Assembly (NCBI GenBank): GCA_014381505.1
Contig: JACNLK010000045.1
Location: 13,565 to 49,469 of the forward strand
Length of the DNA: 35,905 nt
Origin: Candidatus Desulfatifera sulfidica
GTDB lineage: Bacteria; Desulfobacterota; Desulfobulbia; Desulfobulbales; Desulfocapsaceae
Direction: 5' to 3'
Shown here: piece after piece, positions 1-8,092 of the stretch
How positions within the stretch are numbered: position 1 is the first letter of the stretch
How the letters are laid out: every line of letters starts with the position of its first letter
Notes under the pieces: model-generated
Told to the model about the DNA's origin: nothing
The model's input: only the letters and a program-made list of their open reading frames with translations
Database searches by the model: none
Position numbers and translations under genes: made by a program

Positions 1-79
1 TTTACCACGAGACATGAAACCCTTGATCGGGAATTATATCTTCGTATTTCGGATCAAGGGTTTCATGTCTCGTGGTAAA
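1..79. repeat. Perfect inverted repeat, 28-bp arms (1-28 and 52-79), 23-bp spacer
   Basis: TTTACCACGAGACATGAAACCCTTGATC is the exact reverse complement of GATCAAGGGTTTCATGTCTCGTGGTAAA; the left arm begins at base 1. Confidence 0.95.
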
Positions 80-1263
80 TGGAGGGCAAGACCCTGATCC
101 TGGAGCCCGGAGCCCTGCGTGCCTTTCTCATGGGCCGGGATGAGCGGATCAAGACCCTTGAGATCTCTCTGGCCAGACCCGGGGAGTCGGTCAGGATGAT
201 CTGTGTCAAGGATGTGATTGCCCCCTGGTGGAAGATGGGTGATTTCCAATCCGGCGCGGGACGGCTTCAGGTGCTGCGCAACTGTGCTGTGGTCACCTGT
301 GGCCGGATTGTCGGTTTTCAGGAGGGGATCATCGATATGAGCGGACCCGGGGCCCTTTATTCGCCCTTTGCCGGGACCATCAATATCGTCCTTGAGGTTG
401 AGGTGGTTGCGGGCCTGAGTCCCCATGCCCATGAAGAGGTGCTCAGAGAGGCCGGTCTGGCCGCGGCAACATTTGCGGGCCAGCCCCTCAGGGATGTGGA
501 GGCGGATGAGATCCTGACCTGGCCGTCTGAGGCAGACTCGTCAATGTTTTCTCACCTGCCTCGGGTGGCCTATCTCTACCCCCTGCTCAGCCAGGGCCTG
601 TTGCATGACACCTATGTCCTGGGCGAAAACGCCAATGCGGGATTGCCCAGACTCATATCCCCGGCCCAACTCCTGGACGGGGCCATCATCTCGGGTAATT
701 GTGTCTCCGCCTGTGACAAAAACACCACCTATCATCACCAGCACAATCCCATCCTCCACGAGCTCTGCCGTGAGCATGGGCAGAGCCTGAATTTTGTCGG
801 CACGGTCATCACCCATGAGCCCACCCGCCTGGCCGCCAAAGAGGCCGCGGCTGCCGGGGCCAGTGAACTGATTCGCTCCCTGGCCCCGGACGGGGTGATC
901 ATCTCCAAGGAGGGCTTCGGTAACCCGGATACGGATCAGATGATGCTGATCCGCACGCTGGAACAGGCCGGGATCAAGACCGTGGCCCTCACCGATGAAT
1001 ATGCGGGTCCGGATGGCTGTTCCCAGTCCCTGGCCGATGTGACGGCTGAAGCCGATGCCATGATCTCGGTGGGCAACGCCAATGAACGAATTGTCCTGCC
1101 CCCCATGCAGCGGATATACGGACCGGTCAAGGATTTGAACAAACTGGCCGGTGCCTGTCCCCAGGGTCTGCGTCAGGACGGTAGTCTGGAGATTGAATTG
1201 CAGGGGATCATGGGGGCCACCAATCAACTGGGCTTTCAGCCGCTCAGATGCAGGGAGGTGTGA
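79..1263 (+). CDS. grdE: Glycine/sarcosine/betaine reductase component B, alpha/beta proprotein (GrdE family)
   Basis: Family motifs DERIKTLEISLARPGESVR, GRIVGFQEGIIDMSGPGA and GNCVSACDKNTTYHHQ (Asn-Cys pyruvoyl cleavage site; Cys codon 700-702). The N-terminus looks ~22 aa short of the GrdE family as I recall it. Confidence 0.9.
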   Translation: MEGKTLILEPGALRAFLMGRDERIKTLEISLARPGESVRMICVKDVIAPWWKMGDFQSGAGRLQVLRNCAVVTCGRIVGFQEGIIDMSGPGALYSPFAGTINIVLEVEVVAGLSPHAHEEVLREAGLAAATFAGQPLRDVEADEILTWPSEADSSMFSHLPRVAYLYPLLSQGLLHDTYVLGENANAGLPRLISPAQLLDGAIISGNCVSACDKNTTYHHQHNPILHELCREHGQSLNFVGTVITHEPTRLAAKEAAAAGASELIRSLAPDGVIISKEGFGNPDTDQMMLIRTLEQAGIKTVALTDEYAGPDGCSQSLADVTAEADAMISVGNANERIVLPPMQRIYGPVKDLNKLAGACPQGLRQDGSLEIELQGIMGATNQLGFQPLRCREV

Positions 1264-2591
1264 TGATGTCGGATCGATACCGGATTATTCATTGCCTGAA
1301 CCAGTTCTTCGGCGGTCTGGGTGGAGAGACCGAGGCCGGTCTGGCCCCGGTGCTGCAGAAAGGGTCCAGAGGGCCGGGCCAGCTGTTGGAGCGTCTGTTT
1401 CCCGGAGCGGAGATTGCGGCCACCCTGATCTGTGGCGATAATTATATGGCCACGAACACTGAGACGGCCCTGGAGGAGGCCCTCTCGCTGCTGGCCCCTT
1501 ATTTTACCGGGGCTGAGGCCGAGCGTCCCTCTCTCTTAATGGCCGGTCCGGCCTTTGCGGCCGGGCGCTACGGCATAGCCTGCGGGGCCATCTGTCAGGC
1601 AATAGCGGAGCGTTTCGGAATTCCGGCCCTGACCGGTATGTTTCCGGAGAATCCGGCGGTTTCCCTGTATCGGAAAGAGGTGCTGATTGTCCGCACGGCC
1701 CAGGATGTCATGGGCATGGAGGCGGCCCTGCGGGACATGGCCTCTTTGGCCGGCAAACTCCTGAGGCGGGAGGAGATCCTGCCCGAGCAGGACAACTATC
1801 TGGTCCAGGGGCGACGCAGGAATGTTTTTGATCCTGAGACCGGGGCCAGGCGGGCGGTGCGGATGCTCCTGCAAAAGATGAGACACGAGCCCTTTGTGAG
1901 CGAGTATGCCATGCCCACTTTTGATCGGGTCACCCCGGCAGCGCCGGTGGCGGATATGGGCAAGGTCAGACTGGCCCTGGTGACTTCAGGCGGAATTGTC
2001 CCTCAAGGAAACCCGGATCGGATTCAGGCCGCCAGCGCCCAAAGTTTTGGCACGTATCCCCTGAAGGGACTGAGTGCGCTGAGTTCGGTCACCCATCAGA
2101 GTGTCCATGGCGGTTACGATCCCACCTGGGCCAACGCCGATCCCAACAGAGTCCTGCCCCTGGACGCGGTCCGGGAGCTGGAGACGGAAGGGGCCTTTGG
2201 CAGCCTGCATGAATTTTATTATGCCACCGTGGGCAATGCCACTTCGGTGGCCATGGCCCGGAGCTTTGGACGGGAGATTGCTCAGCGGCTGCTGGCCGAT
2301 GGGGTGCAGGCGGTCATCCTCACCTCCACCTGAGGGACCTGTACTCGTTGCGGGGCAACGATGGTCAAAGAGATCGAGCGGGCAGGGATACCGGTGGTCC
2401 ATGCCTGTTCCATCGTTCCCATTTCCCTGACGGTGGGAAGCAATCGTATCCTCCCCACCATTGCCATCCCCCATCCTTTTGGTGATCCGGAAATGGGTTT
2501 GGCCGAAGAAAAGGGTCTGCGCAGAGCCTTGGTGGAGAAAGGGCTCAAGGCCCTGGCTACCGGGATTGAAGGGCAGACCGTTTTTTCCTGA
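1263..2591 (+). CDS. grdB: Glycine reductase component B gamma subunit, selenoprotein (GrdB family), with in-frame UGA (2331-2333) read as Sec
   Basis: ORFs 1248-2333 and 2361-2591 are in the same frame, joined through TGA: ...VQAVILTST-U-GTCTRCGATMVKEIERAGIPVVHACSIVPISLTVGSNRI. This gives the UxxCxxC motif of GrdB/F/H. GGGAGG ribosome-binding site before ATG 1263 (1248 and 1266 are alternative starts). Confidence 0.92.
2334..2365 (+). promoter_or_regulatory. Candidate bacterial SECIS hairpin of grdB
   Basis: CGTTGC-GGG-GCAACG (2346-2360), a perfect 6-bp stem starting 12 nt after the UGA. Confidence 0.7.
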
Positions 2592-2627
2592 CCCTGTCTT
2601 TCCTCCAGCGCAATGATCGAGGCCTTA

Positions 2628-3083
2628 TCAGCCCCGGCGGATCTCCTCCATGAGCTGTCTGATCTGCGCCTGTTTTTCATCTTCCAGTTCCAGTTCACAC
2701 ATGCCCATTTCTCTGTCCCAGACCTCGGGCGGGATCTCATCTTTGAGTTCGAGGATGTGATAGCTCTCCAGACCCAGGGCGATCCCGGCCAGGGCCCCGG
2801 CAAAACTTGGATCACCCTCCTTGAAGGTCCGGGCCATGATCTGGAGGATGGCCGGCTGGTTGACCCCGAGGACGACCAGCAGTTCATCCCGGCCATATCG
2901 TTGGGCCAGGGCCTTGACCTCATCCTGGGCTGTAAGACCTACAGCTCCGGCCGAGGTTCAGACAAAGCAGGCCGTGGATTCGTAGACGATCTCGGCCCCG
3001 CCGCTCTCCAGACAGGCGCGGATGGTGCTGCCTGAAATGTCATCCCGTTCGCCAAAGACAATGGCCTTCCTGTTTCGCAACAT
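2628..3083 (-). CDS. grdA: Glycine reductase selenoprotein A (GrdA), with in-frame UGA (2958-2960) read as Sec
   Basis: Minus-strand ORFs 2958-3164 and 2628-2837 share a frame and join through TGA: MLRNRKAIVFGERDDISGSTIRACLESGGAEIVYESTACFV-U-TSAGAVGLTAQDEVKALAQRYGRDELLVVLGVNQPAILQIMARTFKEGDPSFAGALAGIALGLESYH... CFVU matches the GrdA active site. AGGAGA ribosome-binding site upstream. Confidence 0.93.
2928..2957 (-). promoter_or_regulatory. Candidate bacterial SECIS hairpin of grdA
   Basis: Minus strand GCTGTA-GGTCT-TACAGC (2945-2929), starting 12 nt after the UGA; the GGUCU apical loop resembles the E. coli fdhF SECIS loop. Confidence 0.75.
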
Positions 3084-3180
3084 AGAGATTTCTCCTGATC
3101 TGTGGTGATGGATCTTATGGGTACCTTGTGATGAGACAAGAGGCTGAGGGCCCCCTTGGGTCAATGTTTCCCTGCCTCCG

Positions 3181-4698
3181 TTACCCCGTTTTCTTGATCG
3201 GCGGGAGCCTGGGGTTGCGCTCCAGGACGAAGGAGACCCCGTCCAGCAGATCGGTGCAGCGGTTCAGAAACAGGCTGGCCCGGGACAGGAACATGGCCCG
3301 CCGGATTTCACCTCGGGCCATGGCTGTCATGGCGTGGCCGATATAGGGCATGGCTGAGGGGATATGTCCCTGGGTGGGGGCAAATCCCACCATGCCGATT
3401 CGGCTGATCCAGGAGGCCATATCCCCCTTGTCCAGTTGCCCGGCGCGCACGGCCATGGCACCAATCTTGCGGTAGTTCTTTTGGGCCACATCTCCTGCTC
3501 CGGCAAAATCCATGATCTCCGGATTCTGCAGTTCAGCGGCATAGCGGTCAATGTCGGTACAGGTGAGGCCCATGCGTGCCAGCGGTTCCAGGAGATAATA
3601 ACGGAACACCGCCTCATCCGAGGTCCCGGCCTTGACGGGGACCGTGCCGATGCCCCCGGGAGAGAGGCGGATACAGGGACTTTTCCCGTCATCGGCTGTG
3701 ACCAGAAAGGCCATGGCCCCCAGACAGTCATCCAGGATGGGCATCTCCTGCTGGACAAAGGACTGGAACTTCATGCCCAGTTTGGCCAGGGAGCCGCCGC
3801 CCACCACTGCCACCCGTTGATGGATCCCGGCCTGGACCAGGGCTGCGGCAGTGATGATGCTTGAGGCAGGAGCTGCACAGAAGTTTTTAATATCCATGCC
3901 CGAGGCGTTCCGGCAGCCGCACATCTGGCCCATGGCCTTGGCCATCCCGCCCCCGCCCCGCTGATACCGGTCGCCGCAGGCCTCCTCGCCGCAGCTGATG
4001 ATAAAGTCGATCTCCTCGGGATTAATCGCCTCCCGTCGGCAGAGCCATTTCAGGGCCAGGGCGCCCGAGGCCTTGCTGCACAGGTTTTCCAGCAGGTTGT
4101 TAGCCTGGAGATTTTCATCATTTTTCGCTTCGCTACGCTGGTCACCCTGAAAAAACCCCCAGATTGTTTTGCCGCTCTGCAGAGGCCAAACATTTCCCCC
4201 TGGCGTTGTCGCAGGGGATTGATCGGTGCCTTCGAGTGATGCAGACGAACTCGATTGAAGGTCAGGGACAAGGTCCTTGCACAGGGGATGAGCTGCCAGT
4301 TTCTCACGCAGATTCTCCAGGTTGCTTTCATCGGTCATGATCAAGGGCGGCATCATGATATCCGCAGCCTTGAGTAAACCATAAAAGGTCTCCTGATTCA
4401 GTATCTCCCCGAACGGGCCCTGTCTGAGCAGTTCTGTCTGTTCTTCGCTTGCACGCCGTGTATACCAGGGACGCGGCAGGGTGGTTAATTCATCCGGGGT
4501 CAGGTTGCCCACAAAGACCTGGTTCGGCGGGTAGCAAACAGCCTGGCTGTATGAGCGGAGATAAGGAGCTATCCTGGCCTCTGTGTCGGGATCTCTGGTG
4601 ATCTCCCGGCGTGTCTTGGAACCGTAGCGGATGAGATCCGGGGTATGGATGAGGCAGTAGGAAAAGTTTTTAATGACTGGAAAGCGGCTCATGTGCAT
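3181..4698 (-). CDS. grdC: Glycine reductase complex component C beta subunit (GrdC)
   Basis: KNFSYCLIHTPDLIRYGS, LRSYSQAVCYPPNQVFVGNLTPDEL and CGEEACGDRYQRGGGGMAKAMGQMCGCRNASGMDIKNFCAAPA match the GrdC family. Start may be 4698 or 4692. Confidence 0.9.
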   Translation of the reverse strand: MHMSRFPVIKNFSYCLIHTPDLIRYGSKTRREITRDPDTEARIAPYLRSYSQAVCYPPNQVFVGNLTPDELTTLPRPWYTRRASEEQTELLRQGPFGEILNQETFYGLLKAADIMMPPLIMTDESNLENLREKLAAHPLCKDLVPDLQSSSSASLEGTDQSPATTPGGNVWPLQSGKTIWGFFQGDQRSEAKNDENLQANNLLENLCSKASGALALKWLCRREAINPEEIDFIISCGEEACGDRYQRGGGGMAKAMGQMCGCRNASGMDIKNFCAAPASSIITAAALVQAGIHQRVAVVGGGSLAKLGMKFQSFVQQEMPILDDCLGAMAFLVTADDGKSPCIRLSPGGIGTVPVKAGTSDEAVFRYYLLEPLARMGLTCTDIDRYAAELQNPEIMDFAGAGDVAQKNYRKIGAMAVRAGQLDKGDMASWISRIGMVGFAPTQGHIPSAMPYIGHAMTAMARGEIRRAMFLSRASLFLNRCTDLLDGVSFVLERNPRLPPIKKTG

Positions 4699-4722
4699 TC
4701 CTTTATTGGAAACGAAGACTCA

Positions 4723-4864
4723 GGGCTCCCTTGAAAAATTGTCTTTTCACCCAAGATCTGCGTTGCGCTCAAAATTTTATCCTCGGAATATCGACTAGAT
4801 GCCTGCGGTAAAATTTTTCGCACACCTTGATCTTGAACGAAAACTCTCATTCTTCAAAGGACCC
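4723..4864. repeat. ~142-bp imperfect palindromic intergenic element
   Basis: Left arm GGGCTCCCTTGAAAAATTGTCTTTTCACCCAAGATC (4723-4758) pairs imperfectly with GATCTTGAACGAAAACTCTCATTCTTCAAAGGACCC (4829-4864). Inner arms AAAATTTTA / TAAAATTTT also pair. Confidence 0.8.
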
Positions 4865-6088
4865 TCAGGCAGTAAATTGGGCTAGGATTTGAAGGACATA
4901 ATCAATGTCCCTCTCCGTGTGGCTGGCGCTAACCTGAAACCTGATCTCCTCATCACCTTGAGGAACCACCGGATAATTGAGACCGGTAACCAGGACGTTA
5001 TGCTCAAACAGGTGCCGCACCAGGGCCTTGGTTTTTACTGTATCCCTGAGCATCAAAGGAATGATGGGATGATCACCGCTCAATACCTCGTAGCCTGCAT
5101 CAAGAAGACCCGCTCTGAAACGCTTGCCCATGTGTCGCATCGTGGCCAGTAGTTCGCGCCCCTCACCACTGTCAAGCAGGGAAAGGGCTGCGGCTGCCGC
5201 AGCTGCTTCGGGCGGTGTGATTGGATTGGAGTAGATGTAGAAGGGTGAGGTCTGGCGCAGGTAATTAATTACCGGAGTTGTAGCCACCACATACCCGCCG
5301 TTTACCCCCAGAGCCTTGCCCAGAGTTGCCACCAGGATGTCGGCCCGGGCATTACTGTATTCTTCCACTCCACGACCGCTCCGGCCAAAGGCACCCACCC
5401 CGTGCGAGTCATCAATAATGGTGGTGATCCCTTCTGCAAAGACCCCCTGGTATTTCCGGCACAACGCTGTCACCTCAGCCAGGGGGACACTGTCACCTCG
5501 CATACTGAAGACTCCGTCGCTGATCACCAGCAGTCGTCTGGCCTGGCCTTGGCAGCTTTGTATCTTTTTCTCCAGATCTGCCATGTCCAGGTGCTGGTAG
5601 ACAATCTTTTGAGCCGGTCTGGCCAGGCGAATACTGTTGATGATGGAGTTGTGATTGAGGGCGTCGCTGAGGACGATGGTCTCCTCATTGATCAGCTGGG
5701 GAATCACGCCCATGATTGCGGCATAGGCGGCACTGAAGATCATGGCCTCAGGCCGGCCATGGAACTGGGCCAGTTGTTTTTCGAGCTGGACATGGGGGGC
5801 AAGGGTGCCGCTGATGAAGCGCACCGCACCCGGACCGGTTCCAAAGGCTCGGACAGCTTCTTCTTCGGCTTTGATTATCTTGGTATGGAGTGATAAGCCG
5901 AGGTATGAATTGGAATTCATGCGCAGGAACTTTCTCCTCCCGTAACCAGCGAGGGAGTAGCGGGGACCCAGGCCGTCCGTGGCCCCATGGATTGCGGTGA
6001 TCACCTTTTCGCTGCCTTTGTGGATGCCTTTCTGGTCGAGCTGCTGCAGGCTTTCGTGGAGCACCTTGCTGAGCTTGTCTTGGCCCAT
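4865..6088 (-). CDS. kbl: 2-amino-3-ketobutyrate CoA ligase (glycine C-acetyltransferase), alpha-oxoamine synthase family
   Basis: FLRMNSNSYLGLSLHTKI, GPGAVRFISGT, IDDSHGVGAFGRSGRGVEE and ATLGKALGVNGGYV (PLP lysine region) in a 407-aa PLP enzyme. AGGAGAGG ribosome-binding site. Adjacent to a threonine dehydrogenase. Confidence 0.88.
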   Translation of the reverse strand: MGQDKLSKVLHESLQQLDQKGIHKGSEKVITAIHGATDGLGPRYSLAGYGRRKFLRMNSNSYLGLSLHTKIIKAEEEAVRAFGTGPGAVRFISGTLAPHVQLEKQLAQFHGRPEAMIFSAAYAAIMGVIPQLINEETIVLSDALNHNSIINSIRLARPAQKIVYQHLDMADLEKKIQSCQGQARRLLVISDGVFSMRGDSVPLAEVTALCRKYQGVFAEGITTIIDDSHGVGAFGRSGRGVEEYSNARADILVATLGKALGVNGGYVVATTPVINYLRQTSPFYIYSNPITPPEAAAAAAALSLLDSGEGRELLATMRHMGKRFRAGLLDAGYEVLSGDHPIIPLMLRDTVKTKALVRHLFEHNVLVTGLNYPVVPQGDEEIRFQVSASHTERDIDYVLQILAQFTA

Positions 6089-6230
6089 ACCTCTCCTTTT
6101 TGGCTGTCGGTGGGTTAAGGATGTACAGTCAGTGGCTTGAAATGAATATCTTTTTGATCATCAATTTGGTTATTCATCGTCCACATAATCCAGTTGTGCC
6201 TGATGGGCAAAGTATGGCAATATTGCAGGT

Positions 6231-7184
6231 TTAAGCCGTTAGTTTTGCAGCAAGTCTGGCCAGCATATCGCTGGTCATTCTCTCCAGATCGTATTGGGAT
6301 GCCCAACCCCACTGGCTCCTGGCCGCGCTGTCATTCATGTTGTCAGGCCAGGAATCGGCAATGGCCTGGTGGATCGGATCCACCTCGTAGTTGATCGTGA
6401 ACTCCGGGATCTTCTTTTTGATGGCCGCGGCCAGTTCCATGGGGCTGAAGCTCATGGCCGTGATGTTATAGGCGTTGCGGTGCAGGAGTTTGGTCGAATC
6501 TGCCTCCATGATGCGCATCGCCGCCTGAATAGCATCAGGCATGTACATCATGTCCAGTCTGGTGTCTGGTTTGAGAGGGCAGGTGTATTTCCTCTTACGT
6601 AAGGCCGCGTAGAATATTTCGACTGCGTAATCGGTGGTGCCGCCGCCGGGCAGAGCGATATGGGAGATCAGCCCTGGGTAGCGGACGCCTCGGGTATCAA
6701 CTCTGTATCTGGTGTAATAATAATCGCAGAGGAGTTCAGCGGCGACCTTGCTTATTCCGTACATGGTGTTGGGGCGCTGAATGGTCACCTGAGGGGTGTT
6801 GATAGGGGGGGTGTCCGGGCCAAAGGCAGCGATGGAGCTGGGGTGGAAGACACCACAACCATGAGAACGGGCTATCTCCAGGACATTTTGCAGGCCGTTC
6901 ATGTTTACGTCCCAGGCCAGTTGCGGATCTTTTTCTGCCGCTACCGACAGCAGAGCGGCCAGATGATAGATGGTATTGATGTTGAACTTCTGGACGATCT
7001 CGGCAAGCGCTGTGTTATCTCTGGCGTCACAGGCAGCATAAGGTCCACCACTTCTGAGTGATTCAGTCGGCATGTTCCGGTGGCCGACGGCCACGACCTG
7101 TTCTGCACCGTATCGCTGACGCAGGGCCGGGGTCAGTTCGGAACCGATCTGGCCCGTGGCCCCTGTGACCAGTATTCGCCGCAT
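6231..7184 (-). CDS. L-threonine 3-dehydrogenase, short-chain (extended SDR, GalE-like) type
   Basis: MRRILVTGATGQIGSEL (NAD-binding GxxGxxG), HPSSIAAFGPDTP, PNTMYGISKVAAELL (YxxxK), RGVRYPGLIS and GGTTDYAVEIFYAAL are characteristic of SDR-type TDH. Start reassigned to ATG at 7184, preceded by AAAGGAGA. Confidence 0.85.
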   Translation of the reverse strand: MRRILVTGATGQIGSELTPALRQRYGAEQVVAVGHRNMPTESLRSGGPYAACDARDNTALAEIVQKFNINTIYHLAALLSVAAEKDPQLAWDVNMNGLQNVLEIARSHGCGVFHPSSIAAFGPDTPPINTPQVTIQRPNTMYGISKVAAELLCDYYYTRYRVDTRGVRYPGLISHIALPGGGTTDYAVEIFYAALRKRKYTCPLKPDTRLDMMYMPDAIQAAMRIMEADSTKLLHRNAYNITAMSFSPMELAAAIKKKIPEFTINYEVDPIHQAIADSWPDNMNDSAARSQWGWASQYDLERMTSDMLARLAAKLTA

Positions 7185-7384
7185 GCGGTTCTCGTCTCCT
7201 TTTCGTCCGAATTGAGAGAGTGCTGGCGGAGCGTAAAAATGTGTTGATCTCTCCGCCCCCATAGCCTGACTGGAAGCAAAAAACTGTATCCTTATGGGAA
7301 AAAGCTTATCAGAAAAGGTGAATTTTCTGCAAGGCTGGCAGGGGAAAAATCTGTGCAAATGTGCTGATGACTTGTCTGGGCAGC

Positions 7385-8092
7385 TTAATCCTTACTGGTG
7401 ATCAGTTCATCAAAGGTGACAATGGACGAGTACTGATCCGAGTATTTCACTGGCAGTCGTGAACTGGGCTTGGCCACGAAGATCAGGTGGCCCATACCGT
7501 ATGACCTGGCCGAGTCCAGGACTTTGGTCGTGTCATCGGCCAACAGGGTACGCTTCTTGTCGTAGCCCAGATGCTCTTCAAGTCGCTCCCAGAAGATCGG
7601 CTGCTCCTTGGCCTCCCCCATTTCCTCAGCGCAGACGATGCGGTCAAACCAGGGGCCCAGATCGGTCTTGCGCATCTTGATCTCCAGGGTCTTGGAGTGG
7701 GCGTTTGTCACCAGGTGCACCTCCTTGCCGATGCCGCGCAGGAATTTCAAAAAATCGATCACATAGGGGTGGACCTGGATCAGGTGATCGATCTTGCACT
7801 TGAGTTCAGGGATATCCAGGCCCAGCTGCTCCGACCAGTAGTCGAGGTCACACCATTGCAGGGTCGACTCCACTCGTTTGTAGCGGGCCATGAGCTTTTT
7901 GCGGGCCTCGGTGGGGGTGAGATTGTGGGTCTCGGCAAAGACTTTGGGCACGTATTCTTCCCAGAAATGGTCGTCAAAGTACTTGTCAAGCAGGGTGCCG
8001 TCCATGTCCAGGAGGACGGTGTCGATGGCATCCCAGGAAAAGTCTGGCTGGATCTGGGCTGTGGTCTCGCGGTTCATTGTTTCGTTGTTCAT
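7385..8092 (-). CDS. yrfG: HAD-superfamily hydrolase, GMP/IMP nucleotidase (YrfG-like)
   Basis: DTVLLDMDGTLLDKYFDDHFWEEYVP, LVTNAHSKTLEIKMRKTDL and LLADDTTKVLDSAR. Overlaps the mfd stop by 1 nt. Confidence 0.8.
   Translation of the reverse strand: MNNETMNRETTAQIQPDFSWDAIDTVLLDMDGTLLDKYFDDHFWEEYVPKVFAETHNLTPTEARKKLMARYKRVESTLQWCDLDYWSEQLGLDIPELKCKIDHLIQVHPYVIDFLKFLRGIGKEVHLVTNAHSKTLEIKMRKTDLGPWFDRIVCAEEMGEAKEQPIFWERLEEHLGYDKKRTLLADDTTKVLDSARSYGMGHLIFVAKPSSRLPVKYSDQYSSIVTFDELITSKD

Noticed and set aside
34-1227. Antisense ORFs 34-432 and 541-1227 on minus within grdE
   Set aside because: Shadow ORFs of a GC-rich, family-recognisable gene; low-complexity His/Gly/Gln-rich translations with no known motifs.
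4050-4331. Possible inserted palindromic/repeat peptide in grdC (QGDQRSEAKNDENLQ, DNA TTTTTCGCTTCGCTACGCTGG)
   Set aside because: DNA looks repeat-like, but the length and flanking residues match the variable loop of GrdC as I recall it (a few residues longer at most), so an insertion cannot be supported.
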